The notes under the pieces were generated by a model. That model worked only from the letters and a program-made list of their open reading frames with translations, was not told the DNA's origin and did not search any database. Shown in pieces: positions 1-12,301 of a stretch of DNA of 64,000 nucleotides. The stretch covers positions 1 to 64,000 of the forward strand of contig JAHEWK010000019.1 of the NCBI GenBank assembly GCA_020740775.1, given 5' to 3'. How positions within the stretch are numbered: position 1 is the stretch's first letter; every line of letters begins with the position of its first letter. Origin of the DNA: Ilyonectria destructans. Taxonomy: Eukaryota; Ascomycota; Sordariomycetes; Hypocreales; Nectriaceae. Position numbers and translations under genes: made by a program.

Positions 1-1722
1 TGCGTCTCCATGCTGACTATTATGCTTGGCATCGTCTACTATCCCTCCACGGGCAAGCTTCCTACCAGCACGGATAATGCCATTAAGCTCTTAACTTCGG
101 CTGGTACTGTTGTTGGTCAGCTTGGCTTCGGCATGCTGGCTGATATCGTCGGCCGAAAGCGTATGTACGGTCTGGAACTTATTATCATCATCTTTGCTAC
201 CCTCGCTCAGGCCTTGTCTGGTGGCTCTCTATCAACCTCCATCTTTGGAGTTATTATCTTCTGGTGAGTCATTATGGGCGTCGGTATTGGTGGTGACTAT
301 CCTCTTTCTGCTATTATTACTTCTGAGTAAGCCAGTAGCTATAGTGTTGGAGTATCTTCAATCCGGACCCCTGCTGACACATGCGAAAGATTCGCGACCA
401 CCAAGTGGCGAGGAGCTATGATGGCTGCCGTCTTTGCCATGCAGGGCTTTGGCCAGCTCTGCGCTGCCCTGGTCATGATGTTCCTTACTCTCGGCTACAA
501 GTCCGATCTTGAGCCTGCCCGTAAAATAACCACCTGCACTGGAAGTTGCCAGGTCGCCGTCGACCAGATGTGGTGTATCCTTGTCGGCTTTGGCGGCGTT
601 CCCGCTTCTATTGCCCTTTACTGTAAGTGGCGAAAGCCCGCCTCGGCATACCGATTTGATATGGGTTAACTTGGGGAGCCCAGACCGTCTAACCATCCCT
701 GAGACCCCTCGTTATACTTTTGACGTCGCCCGCGATATCGAGAAGGCTGACGAGGACGTTAAGGCCTATATGACTGGCAGGCATGAGGGTGAGACTGACG
801 AAGTCGCTCGTGCTCAGGTCCATCAGGGTGCTCGCGAGAACCTTCAGGTGCCTCAGGCCGGCTGGCGTGACTTCTTCCGCCACTACAGCAAGCTTAAGAA
901 CTTCTTGCTTCTGCTTGGAACTGCTGGCTCATGGTTCTGCCTCGATGTGGCCTTTTATGGTCTCAGTTTGAATAACGGCACTATTCTCGCAGTTATTGGC
1001 TACTCGACTAAGGGTGCCAATAACGTATATGAGTACCTTTATAATACTGCCGTTAGCAATATTATTATTGTCCTTGCTGGTGCCGTTCCAGGGTATTGGG
1101 TTTCTGTTGCTACTATTGATCTTCTTGGCCGTAAAACTATTCAGCTTGGCGGCTTTATTATTCTTACTATTCTCTTTATTGTATATTACCCCCTTTTAAA
1201 TTATTTTACTAATACTAATAAATATTTAGGTTATAGGTTTTGACTATAATCATATTTCCTCCGGCGGTCTACTTGCTATCTATGTACTTGCCCAGTTCTT
1301 CTTTAACTTCGGTAAGTTTCTATCTTATTCCTTAAGGGCGGTTAACTAATAGATTAGGCCCTAATACTACCACCTTTGTTGTCCCCGGTGAAGTCTTTCC
1401 CACCCGTTACCGATCCACTTCTCACGGTATCTCTGCCGCGTCCGGCAAAATTGGATCCATTATTGGGCAGGGAGCCATCTCGACCCTTCGTACCCACGGT
1501 GCTACTCCGACTAATGACGCTCCCTGGATGAACCACGTTCTTGAGATCTATGCGCTTTTCATGCTTATCGGCTGTTTTACTACCATCCTCATTCCAGAGA
1601 CTGCTCGCAAGACTCTTGAGGAACTCAGCGGCGAGGATGACTACGCCAACACTCATGAGAGCGTTGACAACGAGTTTCGCAACGAGTCTCACAGCGGAAC
1701 GCCTGAGAGGCCTAGCGTTTAA
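1..1722 (+). pseudogene. PHO84-type inorganic phosphate transporter, 5' end outside window, one in-frame stop
   Basis: Major facilitator of the fungal high-affinity phosphate:H+ symporter family, normally in the plasma membrane. Reading from base 1 with four GT-AG introns (327-389, 623-683, 1181-1229, 1312-1357) gives exons totalling 1503 nt, exactly 501 codons, ending at TAA 1720-1722. Family marks seen are GMLADIVGRKRMYGLE, GGDYPLSAIITSE, FATTKWRGAMM, LTIPETPRYTFDVARD, GEVFPTRYRSTSHG and the C-terminal IPETARKTLEEL. An in-frame TGA at 265-267 (codon 89) falls where the family has Arg after FW, one C-to-T change from CGA. Every other codon is readable and all splice phases agree, so the gene is either very recently inactivated or carries a sequencing error. 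The family is clear; the functional state is not. Confidence 0.8.
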
Positions 1723-2824
1723 AGGGTGGCTCGACCACTATTGTCTTTGGGACATCGGTTGGTTCCGGTGCTCACCGGAAAGACTGAACGAACCAATCAT
1801 GTATTTTGCATTACGGTTAATCACATGTAAACATCCCGTATCTGGATATCAATATAGTTAAGAGTGTGGAGGGGACGGACGGCAACATCATCAACCTTCT
1901 GGTAAAGAATGTAACTACCTTAAACCCTGCGAGCATATGCTTTGACATCTAGTAGATGTTAATTAAATTTGGGTGGGAAACTAAAACACACTAGCATAAC
2001 ATAAGGCAACTATTAATTAACTTATAGAGCAGGTAGTAATTATCTATTTTCTAATTACTAGAGATCTAGTAGGTTTAAAACTTAAGAATACTAATTTTAA
2101 ATAAGTTACAACAATCCCCAAATTAACTATGATTCTATATAAGCAACCAGACGTCAGAGGTTAGAGCTTAGTTCTTCTTTCACTACTTCCCACTTCCGTA
2201 TGTCAGAGGTTGCTTCTCTTTTCCCTACTCCTCACCTCCTTGTATCAGAGGTTAACCCTACTCTCCTTACTTACTATTTTTCACCTCTATACGTTAGAGG
2301 TTAGTTCCTTTTCTCCTCTTTACTTACTTACTGCCCTCCTTACACTAGAGGTTAGTTTCTTTTCTTCTCTCTACTTACCACCTCCACACCTTAGAACTTA
2401 GCAGTTGCTGCCACTTTTCGTACCGTCTTTACTACCTTCTGTTGTTAGTTGCCGCAGCGCGCCCACCTTTGTCAGAGGTCAGGGCCTTCTCCTTCTTTAG
2501 CTCCTTTTGTACCTGCTTACTCTAGCCTTCAATTAAAGGGTTAAAGTTAACGAGCGTTAGCGTAAACCAGTAAGAAACCAGTAGAGTAGTCAGACTATAG
2601 ATAACTTCTAAGCTTTCTTTTTCCGGCCCCGTTTGCTTAACTTTTAATCCCCCCATTAGACCTCTCTAGCACGAGCATATAACTAGCCATCCTAGGTTAG
2701 AACACAAAGAATCAAAGCATTAAAGGGTTAATCTAGCTTAACACTAGTGATAAGCTATATACATACCAGTCACGCATCCGTAGAGGGATTAATCGGACAG
2801 ACACCTGCGTATTGTCACCATATG
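1723..2824. other. AT-rich intergenic DNA without a gene
   Basis: This is the 3' flank of the phosphate transporter followed by AT-rich sequence. The only structure seen is the pyrimidine-rich degenerate tandem repeat at 2150-2360, listed separately. No open frame with family resemblance was found. Confidence 0.6.
2150..2360 (+). repeat. Degenerate tandem repeat with AGAGGTTA cores
   Basis: Five copies of the core AGAGGTT(A/G) follow one another about every 42-51 bases (near 2156, 2205, 2247, 2296 and 2347). They are separated by C/T-rich spacers, and a sixth, weaker copy lies near 2475. It looks like a decayed minisatellite. Confidence 0.6.
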
Positions 2825-3209
2825 TGTGACGATCGGTACACTACACTATACTCGTAAGTCTAGGGTAGGCTGATCCTAATTGGTGGTTTATATAACAGGG
2901 AATCAGGCGGGTCAAGACTTGAACAAGCGTATCACGTCTGATAATGGTAGAGTCAAGGATGCTCAATGTAATCAAGTTGTGTTGATAGCTGAGGAGCTGC
3001 CCATACTAGATGTGCACTTCTCAGATGACTATATACTAGGTGGATTGCATGATTGGTGGAGCGCTCGATCCTGGAGCGCACCGCTCCAAGATCGATGCTC
3101 CAGGAGCGTACTGCTCCTGCTTCCTGCGATTCTTTTATGATTGGCTAGAGCTAACTGTGGGTCCTACGTACTGCCGTCCTAGACCGCCTTCCTGGCCTGG
3201 GCCGTGACA
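2825..3209 (+). mobile_element. Solo LTR, family TGTGAC...GTGACA, copy 1
   Basis: A 385-bp block starts TGTGACGATCGG and ends GGGCCGTGACA, with inverted TG/CA ends. Its interior (GTGTTGATAGCT and flanks) matches the reverse complement of the LTRs at 4832-5154 and 12302-12880. Flanking pentamers are ATATG (2820-2824) and ATGTG (3210-3214), a target duplication with one transition. It contains an imperfect palindrome of GGAGCG/CGCTCC words at 3057-3118. Confidence 0.65.
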
Positions 3210-4831
3210 ATGTGGTTCTACGATTGCTCCCTTATAGCCCTTCTTAATCGCTTCTGTGGCCTCTATAAGTCATTAGAGCCACGGTCCTTTACGGTTACAG
3301 TCGTTTCCTCTGAGTAGCTTGAGGCAGTATTAAGGCGTCCTTATTTCCAACGCTAGAAGTTTTCAAAATGCTTTTGAAGCTTTTCTCGTTTCTCTGCTGA
3401 GCGTCGTGAGGATTTTTACTGCTTTTGATGTTATTGTGTTTGATGTGCCTCCAGAGAGTTAGGGGGTGTCTGTAAGTTAATAGTACCTATATTATTATTG
3501 TAACTAGAAAAGATTAGATGTTAGTCTTAATTCCTATAGCTACTAGCTTATAGAAGTTTGCTGAAGTATCGCTCTAGCTTGTTTAGTATCTGATCCTAGA
3601 TATACCTAACTATATATAATTAAGGTAGATAATTAGTCTCTATAATAGGGAAGATCGTACTATTACTGTATAGCTTTATAGCTCAATTAAGTTTAAGATT
3701 ATTAAGCCTTATCTGACCTTAATAAGGTTAAATATATACTAATAGAATCATTAGCTCTTAGTATTAATACTGTTTATCTATCTGCTCTAGCTAAATCAAT
3801 CTCTATATATCTTCAATATAACCTATAACAAATTATCCTATATAGAAATCTAATGCTCAGTATTATCAATCTCTTATATCGAGACAGCAGAATCAAGAAG
3901 GGTCCTAAGTTAAGACTACAGACTGATATAAATAATAGATACCCAGGTGAGATAGCGCTTTAAGTTCACTATCTAGCTCTCCTTCATTATAGTAAGAAGC
4001 TCAGAATCAGATAGCTAAAGAAGGATCCAGTAAGTTAAGAGGATAACTTGCCTCAGCTGTATATACCACTAGGTATCCTACGTAAGCTCGAGCGTTATCT
4101 CGACCAGTTTGAAGCTGCGATAGGTTGCAATACGAAAAGGGACAGAGAATCAGCCCAGTCGACACTAGATAGCAGTACCTACAGAGCTAAGTAAGAACAA
4201 AACATCAAAAAAATCTATTATACTAATTGATTGGAGCTTATTACCAATAAGGAGATAGAGCTAAGTATGGTTCGTATTATACTGGCAGTCATAGAATAAG
4301 TCTGACAGTCTATCATAGTAATATAAGGGGGGCTTTAAGTCTGGATATTTCCTTACAGCCTTATCTGTAACGTCTGAGCCTATCTTCTATTTATACTCTT
4401 TAGTGCGGTACGCTAGATATCTCATTAAAAGAGCTCGATAACTATCGAATAGAAGTATTCAAGCTAGAGCCTCCTCACCTTAAGGTTCTTCTATACCTAA
4501 TATCATTCAACCTAACTTTAGGCCTACTACATACAGATATAGATATTATGAATATCCTTAAGTATTCACTATTATCACTTATAGTCTTAACGTAAGAGGT
4601 TGTTACTAACAGTTAGTTAATCGCTAACTTTAGAGGTAAAGCGCTAGATATTCCAGTCGAATTTACCTAAAAGCTACTAGCTAAAACTGTAGACCTTAGA
4701 TATCTTACTTAAGCTGAGCCCTTCCTACTGTACCTTAATAGCCTACAGTTCCTCTCCCTCTTAAGCCTGTATACACTGCATCAATATCTATCGATCTCCC
4801 TAAAGTACTAGCTTCTTTATAAGGAGGGATA
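3210..4831. other. Degenerate AT-rich, probably RIP-decayed repeat DNA
   Basis: Stops occur in all frames and no recognisable domain was found. The texture (AT-rich, dense TA dinucleotides) matches neighbouring decayed retroelements, but I cannot name the parent element. Confidence 0.5.
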
Positions 4832-5154
4832 TATCACGGCCCAGGTTGGGACCAGGCGGTCACAACCGGCAGAACCATGACGTACCCACTTTTTCCATCC
4901 AACCACACGTAGAGCGTCACGCTAGGGATCATACCCACAATCCACAAATTACCACCTAGAATATAAGCACATTCATTTAGCACTTTCATAGAGATAGCTT
5001 CACCAGCTATCAATACACTTAGTTACATTGAATCTACTATTCTACTATTACCAGACCGTAACCTATATTGCTCACTATGACGTCCTGATCCACTAGATTA
5101 TACACCCCACGCCCGGACCTACCCTATACCCTTAGGTTAGACCCGACCATTACA
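4832..5154 (-). mobile_element. Solo LTR, same family, copy 2, with perfect 5-bp TSD
   Basis: On the plus strand the block runs from TATCACGGCCCAGG to CCGACCATTACA, so the element is in minus orientation with TG/CA ends partly mutated to TA. GGATA occurs immediately before (4827-4831) and after (5155-5159), a perfect 5-bp target-site duplication. No internal region is present, so it is a solo LTR left by LTR-LTR recombination. Confidence 0.8.
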
Positions 5155-5318
5155 GGATAAACTATAGCTGAAACAAAGTCTGTATAAGCTAATTGCTATA
5201 ATAATAGTCTTCAAGGGAGAGTATTTAAGGTTTATCTGCACTTTAATATACTTAAATAAAAAGCAGTACTGGTTTATAGTAGTGTAGAGAAATCAGGCTA
5301 TTATCTAAGAAGAGATAG

Positions 5319-5844
5319 TTTGGCAGCAGAAAGGGACGAGAATAATACCCAACTTATTAACTTACCCTAGGGGAGATATATAGAAGATCGTCGTATAGGC
5401 GTCTTGGATAGTCAGCCTGAAGCTGCACCAGACTATATGTATAAGGTCGGATGGATCTGAGGCTTATATCTCCTGATAGGGAAGTATCTTATTAGATAGG
5501 ATCTTGAGTTGGTTATAGGAAATTCTGCTGGCAAGGCTTTAATAGAGTCTGCAGCAGCCCGATATCCAAGGGGTGTTAAAGATAGAGGTTAGATAAGGAA
5601 AGTAGTGACAGTTAAAAATAGACTTAAATAAATCTCTTAAAAATAAAGGTAATAATTTAGTAGACTCCCTAGCTATCTCGAGTTCTTATAGCCTCTTTAA
5701 TTTCTAGGAAGAATCTCTAAAGAAGTGAAAATCTATATCTCTCCCTATGCCGTCTCTAACCTTCCCTTTTAATCTCATCCGGACCCTCCTTGGGCACTCC
5801 TACTAGCAACCAGCTAGCTTAAGTGGTTCTAATTGCCTGTTACA
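5319..5844 (-). mobile_element. 525-bp repeat element, copy A (inverted)
   Basis: This block is the reverse complement of the elements at 11654-12178 and 35339-35863 over its whole length (526 versus 525 and 525 bp). In element orientation it starts TGTAACAGGCAATT and ends CTGCTGCCAAA. Differences between copies are mostly C/T and G/A transitions. It encodes nothing recognisable. Its flanks (ATAG/ATAT) only weakly suggest a 4-bp duplication. Confidence 0.7.
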
Positions 5845-7499
5845 ATATTAGATTTTAAGAGACTGAATAAGTAAATCTTCTTAGGCTTACAGATAGTAAA
5901 ATAAATAGAGGTAATAAGAAATTAAGGTAGTTTTATTTCCTTTCTAGTTAGTCTTTAATAATACTGAAGCTACTTTATTATTATAGCTCCAGTAGCTATA
6001 AGGCAGTTTCAGTGGGAGATTAGATTTTTAGGAGGGAAATAAAGAAGGGCAAGGAGAAAAAAAAGCATAATTATATATATCTTGAATTTTATATAAGAAG
6101 TTAGAACTGTATTCTATAATAAGATAAGGCGGAATTAAAAAATTGATATCTGCAGCAAGCTAAAATATATCTATATACTATATTACAGTAGATTATTTAT
6201 ATACTTAATTAACTTCTAAATAGTTTAGTAAGCAGCTGGATAATATACTAACACCAGAATTAGATAGCAGAATTCTATTTACTTTTCAGTTATTTAATTT
6301 ATACCAGCTGGTATCTATAGACCTATAGATATAAGTGTATATCCTGATATATCTGAGCCTAATATACTATTAAGTGCTAGCACCTTACTATCTTTTTTAG
6401 TCTAATTTCGTTTCTTAGGCTCAGTACTCTATTTAAAATACAGTTACACTATTACAGTAGATATAATACAGTGAGATATTATATATAATTACTTGCAGAA
6501 ATAGTAGTAAAATTCTACCAGTAGAAAAAAGTGCCCTATATAAGCTGTAGCAGAATTCTGCCGGCAGAAAAAAGTACCCACTAAAAACTGCTATATATCC
6601 ATACAAGCTATAGCAGAATTCTATCCGGCAGAAAAAGTATATAATAAGTTAGTTAATAGATATCTTATATATAGTTAATACCTAAATAAGTTGCTTATTA
6701 CTATATTACCTCTTAACTCTCTTCCCCTTAAGATTTTTAATCTCCCAGTATTATTTATAGCTACTGCTAGTTTTATTACCTAAGTGGGTAGCTATATCTA
6801 ATTAAAACCACCCCTCCTTCACCTATATATTAAGGTTCTTATTATCCTCAGGTATCTATTTTATACCCTTAATTTATTAAGGTTATTAGGGTTATTAGGG
6901 TTATTAAGATCTCTTTTTATTTACAGTTTATCTACTAGCTATATAATTTAAGTTAATACTTATACTCTTACTATTACTGCTATTATTAAAATTACTTAAA
7001 GTAGTTTCTTTATCTTTCAGTATAGAGCTGGTATTTAATAACTCTATTAATTTATTATATAAATAAGTTTGCTATCCTGCTCTATAAAGACTATTCAGGC
7101 TTATACTGAGTTTATAGGGGAGCCTTTAGGTATTATAGCTGCAGATATAAATAAAAAGAATCCTCAGTATTAAGCGCAATTCTATATCCAATAATTAGGT
7201 ATATTTTAATATTACAGTTTCTATACTATAGCTTAGCTGCAGGAGATATTTACTATATAATCCTTTTAGCTTATCTCCCCCAGTATTAGTATATAACTAA
7301 AATCTTAAGTAAGAGCTATCTTCTATAGAATTTATAGAGGAAAAAGAGGTAGCTAGCTCTTTTTATATATTGCTAATTCTGCATTTAGAACCCAGATAAA
7401 TCTAACTTTATAAATAAAGACTAGATTTATAAAGTTTTCTTATTTTATACTATATAAAGAGGTAATAGATATAGAAGAATTTACCTATATATTTAATAG
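5845..7499. other. AT-rich decayed repeat DNA, no gene
   Basis: Very AT-rich sequence probably belongs to the upstream part of the decayed Gypsy element that follows, but I could not recognise gag, protease or reverse-transcriptase motifs in it. TTATTAGGG is repeated near 6880-6905. Confidence 0.5.
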
Positions 7500-8410
7500 G
7501 AATATTATCAGTATATACAGATTACTAATAGAGATTCCAACTAATAGAGGACCTCTATTTATATTTAAGTTTTAATAAGCCTTAATAGTACAGCTTAAAC
7601 TTAACTATTAATTAACTACTATATTTTAAGCCTAAGTAGATAGATAGATAGAAAGAATAAACTAAATCCTTAAATAATACCTATAGTACTATATTAACTA
7701 TAAATAGAATAATTAAGTTAAGAAGTTACTAATAGTATAGCTAAGCTATAATACTGCTATATATAAGAGTATAAAACTTATATCTATATTTATAAATTTT
7801 AAATTTACCCCTAATATATATTACTAACTACAGAAAGAAATTATTAATCTTTATATAATTTTTATCTTTAATAAATTAAAAACCTCTATAAAGAAATAAA
7901 GACTGAACTTAAATTTATTAGAAACTGAATAAAAAAGTACTATAACCTTAAAAGGATAAAAAGGCTATTCTTCTTAAAGAGGGATATAGTCCTCTTAGTA
8001 ATAAATAATCTTTTAATAGATAGATTAAGTAAGAAACTTAACTATAAATTTATTAGACTCTATAAAGTTCTAAAGAAGATTTTAGAAAATAACTACAGAT
8101 TAAACTTATCTTTAAAAGTTAAGATACACTCTATTTTCCACATTTTATTACTGGAATCTATATAGAATACTATTATAGTTAATAATAGTTATAACTATAA
8201 ATTAGAGGTAGAGTTACTAAAAGAGTATAAAATTAAAGAGATTTAAAAAATAAAAAAGATTAATAATAAAATAATATACCTTATTAAATAGAAGAACTAC
8301 CTAAAAAGTGAAATCTTATAGTAACTACTAGAAAACCTCAACTATATACAGTATCTGCTGAAGGTATTTTATATATAATGCTAGAAGGTAAGAAAGAATT
8401 TAATACTAAA
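7500..8410 (+). mobile_element. RIP-decayed Ty3/Gypsy chromovirus: integrase and chromodomain remnant
   Basis: Translation between 7536 and 7725 aligns with the Gypsy integrase C-terminal half: TNRGPLFIFKF, VQLKLNY, then VDR*IERIN*ILK*YL with stops where Gln/Trp are usual. Around 7985-8165 the text SKKLNYKFIRLYKVLKKI and IHSIFHILLLE matches the integrase C-terminal region, and 8278-8370 (YLIK*KNYLKSEIL, LENL) matches a chromodomain. The order integrase then chromodomain defines a chromovirus. No open frame survives. Confidence 0.75.
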
Positions 8411-9479
8411 GGAGTAATATTATTAAACTCCTTATTTAGGCTAAGGGATAACTAATTAATATTATTAGGCACTTTTATAATCTATATATTCTAAATTAAG
8501 TAATACTTATATCTATCTAAAGTATCTAGAAGCTTATTCTTCTTATTTAACTCTTAGAAACTATAATAAATAGCCTTAGATTACTTAGTAGAAATATATA
8601 AATAAATCTTATAAATATATAACAGTCAGCTAGTAGCAGCAGCTATCTCTATCTGTAACTTTACTATTTATTTATAAATCTTAAGAAGAGTATTACTAGC
8701 CTCTTTCTTATTATTTTTTAGCTTCTTCTTATAGATTAAGAGTATATTTACTAGCAGACTGTTAGTACTTAAAGTGGATATACCTTAAGAAATACTAGAA
8801 CTTATAGAATAATACTATCTATAAGCTATTATAATAGTATCCCCTTTTAATATACTTACTATATCTAGTGGATATACTCTCTATAATATACTTATTATTA
8901 CTATAGAAATAGTTAGTATAAGATATAATAGTTTTAAATTTAATATTTATAGTAAGAGAAAGTTTTTCTTCAGTTTTCTTATAGATACTTTTAGTTACTT
9001 AATCTGATATTATATTAATATTACAGTAGGAATAATTAAAAAAGAAAGTTATAAACTAATAGAAGAATTTAAAATTAAAGTCTACTTATACAGTCTTAAG
9101 GATAAAACTCTAAAAGAGGAGATATTATATTATAGCTTAGGCTAAAGAGGCAGTCTAAGATAGCAGTATATAGAACTTACAGTTAGCTCTAGCTAATTAT
9201 AATAGAATTATAGAAAGTAGGAGCAGTATACTTTAGAAGTATTAATCTTAAAGTAGTATACTTTAGAATTAAATACTCTACTAATTATATAATCCACCTA
9301 ATATATAGTTATCTAAGAAGTATATATCTAATATAGGTAGCTTTTTAGCTATTAATATAATTTAATTATATTAAGTATTCTTAACTCTACTATTATTAGA
9401 TATAATATACTTATTTAAATCTTAATTTATTTAGTTTTCTATTATATAAACTACTAATTAGAATTAGCTTACTTTAAAC
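8411..9479. other. AT-rich decayed DNA downstream of the chromovirus remnant
   Basis: It is extremely AT-rich, and a purine run (AAAGGAGTAATATT) near 8410 could be a decayed polypurine tract. No coding or RNA feature was seen. The LTR expected here cannot be delimited. Confidence 0.4.
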
Positions 9480-11005
9480 TTCTAAGTATAATATAGTATA
9501 CTAATTATTATAAAGAAAGTAATATTATTATAAAAGAAATATTCTAATAAAGAATATAAGGTTAAGAGGTATATATAGATAAGAGGTAGATAGTATAAAA
9601 TAGTATAAGATAGTATATTAATAGTGTATTATTTATTATAATAATATAAAAATAAGTCTGGAATTACTTAGAGAGTTTCAGCTTTTTTATAGATAATTTA
9701 CTTAAAATTCAGCTATTATATTAAGATAATAGGTATACTATTGGAAAGCCTTAAATTCCAGCTTTTTTATAGTATTGTATTTATCCTTATAAGTACTTTT
9801 CTTATAGAGTAATATTAATTTCAAATAGCGGATAATTTGAAATTAATTAATTTAAAAGTACGGATAGATTAATAAGCTGATTCAGACTGATTAGTTATAC
9901 AGTATTAATATTGCTATTAATACTGCATTTTAGTATATAATTATAAGACTTTTCTTAGAATTTTTCAGCTATATTTTAAAGCTTAAAGCTTAAAGCTTAA
10001 ACTGTAAAGTAGTTATAAAGTTATATATTTACAGTCTTTAATAATTTTTAAAATCTATTTTTAAGTAAACTATTTAAGGGGATAGATATTATAGTATTAA
10101 GTAATACTAAGGGGATTAATATCTTAATTTATTTCTCTATTATTAAAGACAATAAATATATAACTATATATAACTTTTTATATAAATAAGCTTTAAGCCT
10201 TTAGTCTTAAAATATAGCTTAAAAATTCTATAAAAAGTTTTATAATTATATACTAAAATACAGTATTAATAGCAATATTAATACTATATAACTAATCAGT
10301 TTAAATCAGCTTATTAATCTATCTGTATTTTAAAATTAATTAATTTCAAATTATCTGCTATTTGAAATTAATATTACTTAATAAGGAAAGTATCTATAAG
10401 GATAAATACAGTACTATAAGAAAGCTGAAATTTAAGGCTTTTATTAGATTAAGACCTTATATAGCAGCATAATATACCTAATTTAGACTGCCTAATTTAA
10501 AACACCAGATACAGAATGCTAGATCAGGTAATAAGCTAGATTCAGTATTATAATAACGCTGGATCTATCTCTCTTTAACACCCTAATCTAAATCCCTTTA
10601 AGTATAAAATAAAGCCTTTATAACTCTTAATTAATACAGGATAATTACATTAATTTACATTATTTTAATTAATTACTTCTGCTATTACATATAGCAAATT
10701 GTATATCTAACAGCTTTCTAATAGTATACTTATTATTCTAATATAATAGCTAAATTTTAAGCAAATTATCTATAAAAAAGCTGAGACCCCCTAAGTAATT
10801 CCAGACTTATTATATCTTATTATTATAATACTATACACTATTAATATACTATTTTATACTATCTTACACTATCTACCTTTTATTTTTATATACCCCTTAA
10901 CCTTATATTCTTTATTAAGGTATTTCTTTTATAATAATATTACTTTATTTCACTGCCTTATAACCTCTAATAATTAGTATATAGATTATAGTATAGTTAC
11001 TATAA
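9480..11005. repeat. Large foldback (inverted-repeat) element, arms about 0.5 kb
   Basis: The left arm (about 9480-9985) reappears as its reverse complement in the right arm (about 10205-11005, counting out the insertion at 10443-10711), around a centre of roughly 220 bp. Shared words include TTTCAAAT(A/T)(G/A)C(G/T)GATAA, AAGGTTAAG and GTAATATTATTATAAAAGAAAT. A third, single arm lies at 36506-37397. This looks like a foldback/MITE-type DNA element with ends near AGAGGTTATAAGGCAGTG. Exact ends are blurred by mutation. Confidence 0.65.
10443..10711 (-). mobile_element. 269-bp insertion in the foldback right arm, GTTGGA-type ends
   Basis: The arm is continuous except for this block. In minus orientation it starts GTTAGATATACAATTTGC and ends CTTAATCTAAT; the flanks GGCTTTT and AGCTTTC fit a 7-bp target duplication with two transitions. 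Its first ~60 bases resemble 42078-42140 (GTTGGATACGCAATTTGC), so the two loci share a terminal sequence. Confidence 0.55.
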
Positions 11006-11653
11006 ATAGAATAAAATAGTAGAATAAGAATATTATATCTGGTAATATTTCGCTAGTATAGTAAGCTAGATAATTAAGTTATATTAATAGCTAGTTAGTA
11101 TAGAGCTTAATTTTAGTACTAGTAAATTATATATATATAGTATATAGCTTATAAGTACTTATAAGGTATTATAGGTAATCTATAGTAAGTATAGATAGAA
11201 TTACACTGAGATTACTTAACTTATAGAGTAAGCTGTAATAATCCAGTTTTAGTTAGTAGGAAAAGGTGGGGGTATATATTACTGCCAGTTATAACTGCCT
11301 AGTTGTAATACGGGCTGTAACAGTAAGGCTATCTCTTTATAAAAGTGCTAAATAAGTGTTTATATACTAAGGCTATCTTAATAGGCTTACTAAGTAAGAG
11401 TAAGTTCAATCTTATAGCTTATTATAGGTAAGTAAGCTGGGCACTCCAGCTTACTTATACAGAGTAAGTTTAGAATTCAGTATTATATAAAAAAGTAGGT
11501 ATATTATAGTTCTGCCAGTTATAACTGCCTAATCCCAACCTGAGCTGTAATATTAGGTAATAGTAAGTCTGAGTTTAAAATTGTATTTATTTTAATTATA
11601 GTTTAATAAAGTTATAACTTTTTAACAATTACAACTTATTATATTAGTACTAA
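11006..11653 (+). mobile_element. LTR end fragments of the TGTGAC family in AT-rich DNA
   Basis: Two segments (about 11265-11331 and 11488-11558) carry the 3' end of the TGTGAC-family LTR, including GCCAGTTATAACTGCCTA and the terminal GGGCTGTAACA / GAGCTGTAATA. The rest is AT-rich and unassigned. Boundaries are uncertain. Confidence 0.4.
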
Positions 11654-12178
11654 TATAACAGGCAATTGGGGACGCTTAGGCTAGCTAGTTGCTAGCAGGG
11701 GTGCCTAAGGAGAGTCCAAATAAGGTTAAAAGGGAAGGTTAGAGACTGCATAAAGGCAGATATCGATTTTCACTTCTCTGGAGATTCTTCCTAGAAGTCA
11801 GAGAGGCCATAAGGACTCAAGACGGCTAGAGAGTCTATTAAATTGTTGCCTTTATTTTTAAGAGATTTATTTAAGTCTATTTTAACTGTTACTACCTTCC
11901 TTATCCAACCTCTATCTCTAACATCCCCCAGATATCGGGCTGCCGCAGATTCTATTGAAGCCTTACCAGCGGAATTTCCTGCGACCGACCCGAGATCCTA
12001 TCTAATGAGATACTTCCCTATCAGGAGACATAAGCCTCAGATCTATCCGACCTTATATGCGTAGTCTGGTGCAGCTTCAGGCTGACCATCCAAGATGCCT
12101 GTGCGACGATCTTCTGTATATCTCCCCTAGGGTAAGTTAATGAGTTGGGTGTTATTCTTGTCCCTTTCTGCTGCCAAA
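11654..12178 (+). mobile_element. 525-bp repeat element, copy B
   Basis: It is colinear with 35339-35863 and inverted relative to 5319-5844. It starts TATAACAGGCAATTGGGG (RIP version of TGTGACAGGCGGTGGGG) and ends CTGCTGCCAAA. CTAA lies directly on both sides (11650-11653, 12179-12182), a 4-bp duplication that can be read as 5 bp (ACTAA). A 73-codon open stretch inside is not conserved in the other copies. Confidence 0.7.
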
Positions 12179-12301
12179 CTAATTATATATAATTATATAT
12201 AAAACCTAATATAAGCAGGAATTCTATATAATACTTAAACTATTAAAATATTTTATATAGTAACTCTAGAGGAATCCTAATATAAAGTCCCGCAAATAGT
12301 A

